The position numbers and the translations under genes are program-made. A DNA stretch of 60,867 bases from an uncultured bacterium (GTDB taxonomy: Bacteria; Cyanobacteriota; Vampirovibrionia; Gastranaerophilales; Gastranaerophilaceae), in contig CACZPS010000136.1 of assembly GCA_902783125.1 (NCBI GenBank), positions 1 to 60,867 on the forward strand, read 5' to 3'. Under the pieces are notes generated by a model that was not told the DNA's origin, searched no databases, and worked only from the letters and a program-made list of their open reading frames with translations. Positions 7,616-15,443 of this stretch are shown piece by piece (the stretch's first letter is position 1; each line of letters begins with the position of its first letter).

Positions 7616-8681
7616 CTGCTGTCTTCTTTGGACGTCCACGTTTTTTGGGTCTTTCTTCAGTAGGTTGTTCATCAGGAACTTCTGCCGTTTCTTCTTTTTT
7701 CTTACGTCCTCGTTTTTTAGGTGCTTCTTCTGCCGGTTCAGTATTTTCTTCAGATTTTTCAACTGACTTAGGCTGGTCAGCTTTTTCTTCAGCCTTTGCT
7801 TCCGCTTTCTTTTTAGCTTCTTCCTGTGCAGGATATTTTGGAACCATATAATCGGCAGGTTTATCAGGTCTGTCTTCATTCCACCTGTCTAATCCCATTT
7901 GAGCACGAATCAATTTAATAGCAACGTGAACACGCCATTCATCAATTCTCAACTGAGCTGCAATAATCTTATGACAACCGATTGGTGGTAATGGTAACAA
8001 TGGAGCATACAAACTCTTAACTGCAGTCATTTGATCCGGAGTAACCGCCAACTTACGTTTAGGGAACGGTAATTTTGGCAGCATTAATTTTTGTCTGACC
8101 AAATTAATTCCAAAAAATACTTTTCTTGGCTCAATACCTAAATGTGCTCCAATTACTTCGTGAGCATCAGGATTCGGCAAAGGTAGCATCGTTTTGTATA
8201 GAACTTCAATTTGCTCTAATTGCTCCTTGCTAATAAGCAGCGGTTTAGGTTGTCTTCTTTGTTGAGGTCTGCTTGGACGTCTGTTCCCGCCTTGTTGAAA
8301 TCTGTTATTTGGACGGCGTTGATTATTCCCACCAAATCTGTTATTCCCGCCTTGACTGTTATAGCCGCCACGACCGCCACCATTATTATAATTGTTGTTA
8401 TAACCACCTCTGCGTTGTTGATATCCGCCATCAGAGCTTCTGTTATTGTCATAACGTCTGTTGTTGTAAGAACGATTATTATTCCTGTTATACCCACGAT
8501 TGTCATATTGACGGGGTTTTTCTTCTCCTGCAGAATACGAACTGTAACTACTATATGATTTTGTTTCCGGCCCGCCTTCGTCTAATCCCTTTTCTGCGTA
8601 CAAACAATTTGGGCAAATTACACGTTTGGGGTTCTTTGTTTCAAATTCTGCACCACATTTAATGCATTTATTTACATACAT
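7608..8681 (-). CDS. Zinc-ribbon / RGG-rich / tandem-repeat / AT-hook nucleic-acid-binding protein
   Basis: A 357-residue protein I cannot assign to a named family. Parts in order: a four-cysteine zinc ribbon (C6, C9, C23, C26); a low-complexity Asn/Gly/Arg/Tyr region (about 55-147) with many RG, RGG and GGY units; two copies of a roughly 56-residue helical unit (148-203 and 210-266) sharing a LYxxxLPLP...H..I.A.L.I pattern; an Ala/Lys/Glu-rich segment; and two AT-hook-like motifs at the C-terminus (KKRGRKKK 322-329, KKRGRPKK 346-353). Every part suggests RNA or DNA binding, and the RGG part suggests condensate formation. It is first in an operon with rimM and trmD (eight-base overlap with rimM), pointing to a ribosome- or RNA-linked role. 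This function is inferred. Confidence 0.75.
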   Translation of the reverse strand: MYVNKCIKCGAEFETKNPKRVICPNCLYAEKGLDEGGPETKSYSSYSSYSAGEEKPRQYDNRGYNRNNNRSYNNRRYDNNRSSDGGYQQRRGGYNNNYNNGGGRGGYNSQGGNNRFGGNNQRRPNNRFQQGGNRRPSRPQQRRQPKPLLISKEQLEQIEVLYKTMLPLPNPDAHEVIGAHLGIEPRKVFFGINLVRQKLMLPKLPFPKRKLAVTPDQMTAVKSLYAPLLPLPPIGCHKIIAAQLRIDEWRVHVAIKLIRAQMGLDRWNEDRPDKPADYMVPKYPAQEEAKKKAEAKAEEKADQPKSVEKSEENTEPAEEAPKKRGRKKKEETAEVPDEQPTEERPKKRGRPKKTADE

Positions 8682-8727
8682 AATACAAGCCTCTTAATCA
8701 CGATTAATATAATAAAATGTCTCCCTA

Positions 8728-8739
8728 TAGGTTAACCTA
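8728..8739. promoter_or_regulatory. 12-bp perfect palindrome in divergent promoter region
   Basis: TAGGTTAACCTA is a perfect palindrome. It lies between the divergent zinc-ribbon gene (start 8681) and the receiver-kinase gene (start 8852), 47 bases from the former. TATTAT/TATACA-like -10 sequences lie beside it on the minus strand. It could be an operator; the regulator is unknown. Confidence 0.3.
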
Positions 8740-8851
8740 ACATGTATAATACAACTAATTTATAATAATTTCAAGTCTTTTATAAAATTTTACTAAAAAT
8801 AACCAAGTAAGGTAATTATTTTTTTATAAAATTACGAGTATATTCTATTAT

Positions 8852-10219
8852 ATGTTAACGAGCGATAAATATATTATACTTGAAAAACCGACAGAAAAAA
8901 TTTTTTTTGATACTACGCTTTGTATAATAAATTTCGATATTTATAATAATGTTGATTACTTAAAAAAACTTATTAAATCCAATCCACATACAACTTTTTG
9001 GGTAGTTTCAAATAATTATTCTAAAGAGTTTGTTCTTACAGCCAGTAAATTGGGAATAAAAAACATTGTTAAATTCCCGATAAAAGAAGAATTAATTAAC
9101 AATTTTTTTAATAAGGTTCAACCGGAGAATTCAAATGTTTGCGCTAATCTTATAACAAAGCCTCTTAAATGTTCAAAAATATTAATTGTGGATGATAATG
9201 AAATGAATATATCATTACTTGAAAATATATTATCGGATACAGGGGCAAAAATTACATCTTGTTTAAACCCTATAGAGGCTTTAGAGAGAATAAAAGTCGA
9301 AAAATATAACATATTTTTATTAGATATTTTAATGCCTGAAATGTCCGGCTTTGAACTTGCACAAAAAATTTCAGAAATTGATATTAATAAAACTACGCCT
9401 ATAGTTTTTATAAGCGCCATATCAGGTGATGAGAATATGATTAATGGGTACAGACTTGGCGCATATTCATACATTGAAAAGCCATTTTCTCCCGGTATAG
9501 TTAAGGCTCAAATATATAATATTTTAAAAAAAGAAGAAGATAATAATTTTAAAGAAAAAGAGCAAGAACAGTTTGTTGCTACTTTGACGCATGATTTGAA
9601 AAGTCCGATTAATGCAGAAATAATTGCTTTAAAACAAATAATCAATAATGGTAATTATAAATCTGATGAAATTTTATCTGAATTATTAAATTCTGCAAAG
9701 TATATGAAACACATTACTGACAAAATTTTATCTCATTATAAACAAAAATATGATAATCCTGTTCTTAAAAAAGAAAATTTTGATATTAATGATTTAATAT
9801 TATCTTCTATAGAAGAACTTAAATATTTAACATCTGATAAAAACATTAATATAAGGTTATCAACGAAAGAGAATCATTGTGTCGTAAATGCAGATATGAT
9901 TGAAATAAAGCGCGTAATGAATAATTTATTATCAAATGCAATTGAGTATTCCTACAAAAATTCAAATATTGATATAAATGTGAATTCTGATAGCAGTTAT
10001 ATTTACGTTTCGCTGGCAGATCAAGGTATTGGTATTGATTTATCAAAACATGATAAAATCTTTGATGAATATATGACATTATCAAAAGAACACAAGAAAA
10101 TCGGATTTGGACTCGGTTTAAATATTTGCAAGAAAATTATTGATGCACATAATGGTAAGATTCAAATAAAAAGTAAACTAAACAAAGGGACAACTATAAT
10201 TTTTTCTCTCCCTAAATAA
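8852..10219 (+). CDS. Hybrid response regulator - histidine kinase
   Basis: A 455-residue cytoplasmic signalling protein. Residues 1-90 look like a receiver-fold remnant without the acidic pocket. Residues 108-225 are a normal receiver domain: VDDNE, phospho-acceptor D158 in LLDILMPEMSG, FISA and IEKPF (K210). The kinase core follows: H-box THDLKSP with H247, N-box MNNLLSNAIEYS, G1 DQGIGI and G2 GFGLGL. There is no transmembrane or sensor domain, so input comes through the receiver, and output probably goes to a separate regulator. No ribosome site is visible before the ATG, and TrkA follows 65 bases later. Confidence 0.9.
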   Translation: MLTSDKYIILEKPTEKIFFDTTLCIINFDIYNNVDYLKKLIKSNPHTTFWVVSNNYSKEFVLTASKLGIKNIVKFPIKEELINNFFNKVQPENSNVCANLITKPLKCSKILIVDDNEMNISLLENILSDTGAKITSCLNPIEALERIKVEKYNIFLLDILMPEMSGFELAQKISEIDINKTTPIVFISAISGDENMINGYRLGAYSYIEKPFSPGIVKAQIYNILKKEEDNNFKEKEQEQFVATLTHDLKSPINAEIIALKQIINNGNYKSDEILSELLNSAKYMKHITDKILSHYKQKYDNPVLKKENFDINDLILSSIEELKYLTSDKNINIRLSTKENHCVVNADMIEIKRVMNNLLSNAIEYSYKNSNIDINVNSDSSYIYVSLADQGIGIDLSKHDKIFDEYMTLSKEHKKIGFGLGLNICKKIIDAHNGKIQIKSKLNKGTTIIFSLPK

Positions 10220-10284
10220 TATGTATATTTTAAATATATTCAGCTAAATTGACATATGTAACCCTTTGAAGTATATTTTGAACA

Positions 10285-11625
10285 ATGAATATAATTATTT
10301 ACGGGGCAAGTGAATTAGGCTGCCTTATAGCGACAGAATTCTTTGAAGACCACGATATAACAATAATAGATAGGGAAGAAAATTTTACAAACAATTTTTC
10401 TAAACTGGACATAGGCTTTATAGTTGGTGATGCGCCAAATGTTGATGTCTTAAAAAAAGCTGATATAAACACGGCTGATGTTTTTTTTGCGTGTTCTGAC
10501 TCGGATGAAGTAAATATAGTGGCATGTCTTACGGCAAAAAGAATGTCAAGAATTAGAACGGTTTGTTTTGTCGGAAAAAAAGAATATAAAACTTCTTTAG
10601 GACTCACAAAAGACAGCGATTTTATTAGTGACTTATATATTGATGATGTTATCTGGCCGGAAGAACTTCTGACTCAGGATATTTTTAGAATTATTACTGT
10701 ATCCGAAGCATTAGATGTTGAAAATTTTTCTAATGGCAGAGCCAGATTATTAGAATACAAAATTAAAGAAAATTCTGTATTAGTTGATAAAAAGGTAAAA
10801 GAATGTGATTTTCCGAATGATACACTTCTTGTCGGCATAACTCAAAAAGGCATACTTTCCATTCCTAATGGTGATACAGTTTTTAGGCCTGATGACAAAG
10901 CGATTTTTATGGGGTTATCAGGTTCACTGGATAAACTTGCCGGCAGATTCTTTCATGAAAAAGGAATTACTAAAAAAGTAACAATCATTGGCGGCGGAAA
11001 TGTTGGGGAAATGCTTGCTGAAAAATTAGAAGATGCACGACTTAAGATTAAAATTATTGAACGAGATTCTTTACGCTGTGAAAAACTTGCTGAAAACCTT
11101 TCAAATTCGCTTGTAATAAATGGTGACGGAACGGACTTAGCTCTTTTAAATGAAGAAGATATTGCATCAAGTGATGTGGTCGTTAGTGTAACTAATAATG
11201 ATGAAAAAAATTTACTTTGTTCGCTTTTAGCAAAACAACTTGGAGTACAAAGAGTTGTTTCACGGGTAAGTAAAAACTTAAATATACCTTTATTTGAAAG
11301 AGTTGGCATTGACATTGCTATATCAGATAAAATAGCAACATTAAAAGAAGTAAAAAATAATATTTCAGGTGGTAAAGCCGGAATTTTGGCTACTGTTGAG
11401 CAAGGTAAAGGTGAAATCATTGAAGTATGTATAAATGACCCTAATTTTGACGGGATTAAGATTATGGATTTACACCTTCCTGTTAAAGCTATTATAAGCA
11501 TTATTCAAAGACGTAATAAAATAATTATTCCAAAAGGGCATACCCAATTAATGTATGGTGACAATATGATAATATTTACAACCTCCGAAAATGTTAATAC
11601 CCTAAAAGATTTTTTTAAAGTTTAA
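10285..11625 (+). CDS. trkA: Trk potassium uptake regulator TrkA
   Basis: A 446-residue TrkA, the cytoplasmic NAD(H)-binding gating subunit of TrkH/TrkG potassium channels. It has the usual duplicated layout RCK_N-RCK_C-RCK_N-RCK_C. The first Rossmann half starts MNIIIYGASELG and the second starts VTIIGGGNVGEMLAEKL near residue 231. Each is followed by a TrkA-C segment (e.g. about 140-220 and 365-446). No trkH gene is in the window. Its stop lies four bases from the stop of the convergent gloA gene. Confidence 0.93.
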   Translation: MNIIIYGASELGCLIATEFFEDHDITIIDREENFTNNFSKLDIGFIVGDAPNVDVLKKADINTADVFFACSDSDEVNIVACLTAKRMSRIRTVCFVGKKEYKTSLGLTKDSDFISDLYIDDVIWPEELLTQDIFRIITVSEALDVENFSNGRARLLEYKIKENSVLVDKKVKECDFPNDTLLVGITQKGILSIPNGDTVFRPDDKAIFMGLSGSLDKLAGRFFHEKGITKKVTIIGGGNVGEMLAEKLEDARLKIKIIERDSLRCEKLAENLSNSLVINGDGTDLALLNEEDIASSDVVVSVTNNDEKNLLCSLLAKQLGVQRVVSRVSKNLNIPLFERVGIDIAISDKIATLKEVKNNISGGKAGILATVEQGKGEIIEVCINDPNFDGIKIMDLHLPVKAIISIIQRRNKIIIPKGHTQLMYGDNMIIFTTSENVNTLKDFFKV

Positions 11626-11629
11626 TTTT

Positions 11630-12013
11630 TTACCATACGACTTTCTCAATAAGTTCTATTTCGTTTCCGTCAGGGTCATTTAAGAAGGCTATTTTAGAAC
11701 CATTTCCTGTTAAGTCAAAGGGTTCGTAAAGGTATTTGTAGCCTAATGCATTAAGTTTTTCTGTAAATTTGTTTAAATCTTCACAATAAAATGCAAAATG
11801 TCCGAATGCGTTACCGTTTGTATAACCATCTTTTGGTGTTTCATCATTATAGGTTAGTTCTATTTGTGTGTTTGTTTCTTTGTCTGTTAAGAAATAAAGT
11901 GTGCAATCATCCAGTCTGTGTTCTTCAGTTAGTTCCAACCCAAATAATTCAGAATAGAATTTAATTGATTCATCTTTATTTTTTACTCTTATCATTGAAT
12001 GTAAAAATTTCAT
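11630..12013 (-). CDS. gloA: Lactoylglutathione lyase-like VOC protein (glyoxalase I)
   Basis: A 127-residue VOC-fold protein matching glyoxalase I, which isomerises the methylglyoxal-thiol hemithioacetal. The four metal-ligand positions are present: H5 (FLHSMIRV), E in QIELTYN, H in FGHFAFYC and E in NEIELIE. The length is standard for the single-domain bacterial enzyme. It is the last gene of a minus-strand run (NUDIX, HAD, ispF, gloA), with only three bases between it and ispF. The actual thiol cofactor cannot be read from sequence. Confidence 0.88.
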   Translation of the reverse strand: MKFLHSMIRVKNKDESIKFYSELFGLELTEEHRLDDCTLYFLTDKETNTQIELTYNDETPKDGYTNGNAFGHFAFYCEDLNKFTEKLNALGYKYLYEPFDLTGNGSKIAFLNDPDGNEIELIEKVVW

Positions 12014-12016
12014 ATC

Positions 12017-12499
12017 TTACTCCTTTACAAGCATTACAACTGCATTAGCTTCAATTGCTTTCATTTCTCCTACTGCATCCATTTTTTCATTAGTTTTGGC
12101 TTTTATTGAAATATTTTCTGTTTCAATCCCCATAACTTCTGCCAATCTTTCCTTCATTTTCGGTATATAAGGCATCATTTTTGGAGCCTGAGCGATAATA
12201 TTGGTATCGAGGTTCCCTATTTTATACCCCTTTTCAAGTACCATTTTATAGACTTTTCTTAGTAAAACTGCACTGTCTGCATCTTTGTATTGATTATCAG
12301 TATCAGGAAAAATTGTTCCGATATCGGGTAATGCTAATGCTCCTAATAAGGCATCAATTATTGCATGGATTAAAACATCAGCATCAGAGTGCCCATACAA
12401 TCCTTTTTCATAAGGGATTTTAACTCCTCCAATAACTAAATCTCTGTTTTCTTCTAATCTGTGGATATCATATCCGAGTCCAGTTCTGTATGGTAACAT
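12017..12499 (-). CDS. ispF: 2-C-methyl-D-erythritol 2,4-cyclodiphosphate synthase
   Basis: A complete 160-residue IspF of the MEP isoprenoid pathway; it forms the cyclodiphosphate from CDP-ME 2-phosphate. The zinc-binding DIH (GLGYDIHRL, residues 8-16) and the signature GHSDADVLIHAIIDALLGA are intact, as is the nucleotide-binding KAKTNEKM stretch near the C-terminus. The stretch after TNEKM (DAVGEMKAIEA) is slightly unlike the usual GFVGRGEGIAA but retains the length. It is co-transcribed with its neighbours (18-base gap from the HAD gene). Confidence 0.96.
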   Translation of the reverse strand: MLPYRTGLGYDIHRLEENRDLVIGGVKIPYEKGLYGHSDADVLIHAIIDALLGALALPDIGTIFPDTDNQYKDADSAVLLRKVYKMVLEKGYKIGNLDTNIIAQAPKMMPYIPKMKERLAEVMGIETENISIKAKTNEKMDAVGEMKAIEANAVVMLVKE

Positions 12500-12516
12500 A
12501 ATTATCCTTTTATTGT

Positions 12517-13308
12517 TTAATTTAACACAAATTTTTTCATAGCTTTTACAAAACCGTCATTGTCAACGGAATTCGTTATATAATCGGCACAGGATTTTAA
12601 ACCATCCGTTCCGTTTTCCATGCAGATTTTTATTCCGCCTGCTTTTAACAGTTCTATATCATTATCCTGATCGCCTATGGTTAGGATTTCCTCGTTTTTT
12701 AAACCCCAATAGTTTTGTAAAAACTTGACCGCACAGTATTTTGTTGCATCTTTTGTTGAAAACTCACAAAAATACGGAGTCGATTTGATTATATACAAAT
12801 CCGGTAATTTCTTCGTCATTTCATCAAGCCACGAATCTACTCTTTCAGGATTGTGATAATCAATAGCCAGAAGTTTGTGAATTTTATCTTTTTTTATTTT
12901 TGAAAAATCTTTGATTATATAGTCCAATTGTTGATATTTTGCATATCTTTGAATTTCTTCGTTATCATTTTCTGAATATAAAGTATCCTCGGAATAAAGA
13001 TTTAAATGTACATTATTTCTTCCTGCCCAATCAATAATTTCGTTGACATATTTTTCAGGAAGATATCTTTCGTACAAAACGTTTTCTTGTTCGTCTTTTA
13101 TGTAACCTCCGTTATATGATACAATAGGTGTGTTTAAACCTAGCCTTTCGGCTATTTTTTTCGCACCTTTATGCATTCTTCCTGTTACAATAACTACTTT
13201 TATGCCATTATACTTAAGCTCTTTTATGCAGGATTTAACCCCTTGAGTAAATTCTCCGGTATAAGGTAAAATAGTTCCGTCAATATCTGTTGCAACAAGT
13301 TTAATCAT
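12517..13308 (-). CDS. Cof-type HAD-superfamily phosphatase
   Basis: A 263-residue Cof/HAD-IIB hydrolase. Motif I is VATDIDGTILPY (D7 nucleophile, D9 acid/base), motif II is VIVTGR, and motif III/IV is LTIGDQDNDIELLKAGG, with the large C2B cap between. Relatives dephosphorylate sugar phosphates and cofactors such as FMN or PLP; the substrate here is not predictable. Its start overlaps the end of the NUDIX gene by eight bases, so the two are translationally coupled. Confidence 0.9.
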   Translation of the reverse strand: MIKLVATDIDGTILPYTGEFTQGVKSCIKELKYNGIKVVIVTGRMHKGAKKIAERLGLNTPIVSYNGGYIKDEQENVLYERYLPEKYVNEIIDWAGRNNVHLNLYSEDTLYSENDNEEIQRYAKYQQLDYIIKDFSKIKKDKIHKLLAIDYHNPERVDSWLDEMTKKLPDLYIIKSTPYFCEFSTKDATKYCAVKFLQNYWGLKNEEILTIGDQDNDIELLKAGGIKICMENGTDGLKSCADYITNSVDNDGFVKAMKKFVLN

Positions 13309-13834
13309 CTAAATATTTCCTCGCTCTAAATAATGCACAAATCGTTTTTGAGTCATTTATTTCGCCCTTATCTATCATAGAATAAACATCATTTATTTTG
13401 TATTCAAGCGACTCAATAATTTCATCTTCGTCGGGGTTTTGATTTTTATAGCGGAGGTTGTCTGCAAAATAAAGATAAAGTTTTTCATTACAAAACCCCG
13501 GAGTTGTATAAATATAACCTAATGATTTCCAATTATCAGAAACATATCCGGTTTCTTCCTCAAGCTCCCGTCTTGATGCCAAATCAGGATCTTCTCCTCT
13601 TTCGAGTTTCCCAGCAGGAAGTTCTATTGATATATCTTTAAGCGGATATCTGTACTGTTTTACAAGCAATATATATTTACCCCTGCGTGCGACAATAACG
13701 ACTCCTCCTAAGTGTTCAACTACTTCTCTTATTGATTTATGACCGTTTGAAACAAGTATTTCATCACGTTTTACATCAATAACTTTTCCGTTAAATACAT
13801 ATTCTGATGATAAAGTTTTTTCTGTAAAATTCAT
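13301..13834 (-). CDS. NUDIX hydrolase, ADP-ribose pyrophosphatase type
   Basis: A 177-residue NUDIX protein. The full Nudix box (GX5EX7REUXEEXGU) is visible as GKLERGEDPDLASRRELEEE followed by TGY. The N-terminal part (YVFNGKVIDVKRDEILVSNG) and the upstream VKQYRYP and ELPAGK motifs are those of the ADP-ribose pyrophosphatase (NudF-like) group, which cleaves ADP-ribose to AMP and ribose 5-phosphate. It is the first gene of the NUDIX-HAD-ispF-gloA operon; ManC is transcribed divergently from 13922. Confidence 0.92.
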   Translation of the reverse strand: MNFTEKTLSSEYVFNGKVIDVKRDEILVSNGHKSIREVVEHLGGVVIVARRGKYILLVKQYRYPLKDISIELPAGKLERGEDPDLASRRELEEETGYVSDNWKSLGYIYTTPGFCNEKLYLYFADNLRYKNQNPDEDEIIESLEYKINDVYSMIDKGEINDSKTICALFRARKYLDD

Positions 13835-13921
13835 AACTAAATCATATCATGAAAAACTTCACTAAATCCTCGTTTTAGTATATAATCATAATGCGGAAAT
13901 TTTAAGGAAGGGGAGTTTTTC

Positions 13922-15313
13922 ATGTACAGCATTATTTTAGCGGGAGGTTCAGGGAGCAGATTATGGCCGTTATCTCGTGAATTATACCCAAAACAATTGT
14001 TAAATATCCAAAATAAAGAAAGTTTATTACAAGAAACTTATAAGCGTGTTACTGATATTATTTCGCCAAATAATGTGATAAGCATAACTAATACGAAACA
14101 TTTGCCTAATGTAAAGTATCAGCTTTCAAAAATATCAAATGCTCCGATTGTTATATCAGAGCCTGAATCAAAAAACACGGCTCCTGCTATTGCGGTATCT
14201 GTAAAATATATTATGGATAAATATAATTCAAAAGATGATGTTGTACTCGTTGTTCCTTCTGACCATAAAATAAAGGATTTGAAAAGTTTTAAACAATCTG
14301 TTAAGGAAGGTGAAAAACTTGCAAAAGAAGGTTATATTGTTACCTTTGGGGTCAAACCCGAATACGCTGAAACAGGATTTGGTTATATAAAGGTCGGCAG
14401 TGAGATTGAACATGGGTATAAGGTTAAAAAGTTTGAAGAAAAACCGAACTCTAATACCGCAAAAAAATATCTAAGCGACAGAACTATGTATTGGAATAGC
14501 GGAATGTTTATGTTCAAGGTTGATGTATTTATGTTAGAACTAAAAAAAACAGCACCAGATATATATGATGTTGTTAGTAAATTTAATTTTACAAAATCAG
14601 ATGATATTCCGTATACGAACTTCAATCGCATGCCAAATATTTCAATTGATTATGCTGTAATGGAAAAAACAAAAAATATTGCAATGGCAGAATTGAAATC
14701 CGACTGGATTGATGTCGGTTCGTGGAAATCAATTTATGATGTAAGTAAAAAAGACATTGATGATAACGTAAAAATCGGTCATGTTTTGGATATAGATTCA
14801 AAAGGTTCATTAATGTATTCATCTTCAAAACTCGTTGCAACAGTCGGGTTAGAAGATACAATCCTTGTTGAAACGGAAGATGCCGTTCTTGCCTGCAAAA
14901 AAGATAGAGTTCAGGATGTAAAACAAATATTTGAAACCCTAAAACAACAACACGATAATACTCAAATGGTTCATAAAACAGTTTACAGACCTTGGGGATT
15001 TTATACAGTGTTAGCTCAGGGTGAAGGATTTTTGACTAAACTTATTCAGGTAAACCCTGCCCAAAAACTCTCCGTTCAGTCACATAACCACAGAAGTGAA
15101 CACTGGGTAGTGTTATCGGGTACTGCAAAAGTTGTATTGGAGGGTAAGGAACTGATTTTATCTCCGGGGCATAGTGTGGATATTGCCGTAAAAGCAGTTC
15201 ACTCACTTCAAAATCCGTTTAAAGAAAATTTGCAGATTATTGAAGTCCAAAAAGGCGACCTGTTAATAGAAGAAGACATAATAAGATACGAAGATATTTA
15301 TGGTCGGGTTTGA
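13922..15313 (+). CDS. manC: Mannose-1-phosphate guanylyltransferase / mannose-6-phosphate isomerase
   Basis: A 463-residue bifunctional enzyme for GDP-mannose supply to surface polysaccharide. The N-terminal nucleotidyltransferase starts ILAGGSGSRLWPLSRELYPK, the GTP-binding signature with catalytic Arg/Lys. The C-terminal type II phosphomannose isomerase cupin (from about 355) has HNHRSEHWVVLSGTAKV and the metal-binding SVDIAVKAVHSLQNP. A strong AAGGAAGGGGAG ribosome site precedes the ATG. No other GDP-sugar gene is adjacent; after it comes a repeat-bearing gap and then mtaB. Confidence 0.95.
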   Translation: MYSIILAGGSGSRLWPLSRELYPKQLLNIQNKESLLQETYKRVTDIISPNNVISITNTKHLPNVKYQLSKISNAPIVISEPESKNTAPAIAVSVKYIMDKYNSKDDVVLVVPSDHKIKDLKSFKQSVKEGEKLAKEGYIVTFGVKPEYAETGFGYIKVGSEIEHGYKVKKFEEKPNSNTAKKYLSDRTMYWNSGMFMFKVDVFMLELKKTAPDIYDVVSKFNFTKSDDIPYTNFNRMPNISIDYAVMEKTKNIAMAELKSDWIDVGSWKSIYDVSKKDIDDNVKIGHVLDIDSKGSLMYSSSKLVATVGLEDTILVETEDAVLACKKDRVQDVKQIFETLKQQHDNTQMVHKTVYRPWGFYTVLAQGEGFLTKLIQVNPAQKLSVQSHNHRSEHWVVLSGTAKVVLEGKELILSPGHSVDIAVKAVHSLQNPFKENLQIIEVQKGDLLIEEDIIRYEDIYGRV

Positions 15314-15443
15314 ATGAAAAGGTAATAAGGCATTAAGAAATAGTTGAAAGTTGAAAGTTTTATATAAAGTCTATGGGCTGTAAATCTAACCTAAAAATTT
15401 TACCCTCGTACCTATGGGGAGAGGGTAAGGGTAAGGGGGTATA
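15314..15443 (+). repeat. Intergenic insert with a duplicated 5' piece of mtaB
   Basis: Positions 15358-15391 repeat positions 15456-15489 of the mtaB coding sequence over 34 bases with three mismatches. All three are third-codon-position transitions in the FYIKSMGCKSN frame. The upstream copy has no usable start (TGA lies just before it). Between the copies is an ACCCTC...GAGGGT stem followed by G-rich sequence (about 15402-15440), resembling a common intergenic repeat. A GAAAGTT tandem pair lies at 15345-15358. Confidence 0.7.

Noticed and set aside
7616-7879. N-terminal extension of RimM
   Set aside because: The Lys-rich extension is the alternate frame of the upstream gene; the standard RimM start is at 7615.
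8216-8662. Overlapping open frames on both strands rich in His/Cys/Tyr or Ile/Val/Thr
   Set aside because: They are other-frame readings of the Asn/Gly/Arg/Tyr low-complexity region of the zinc-ribbon protein.
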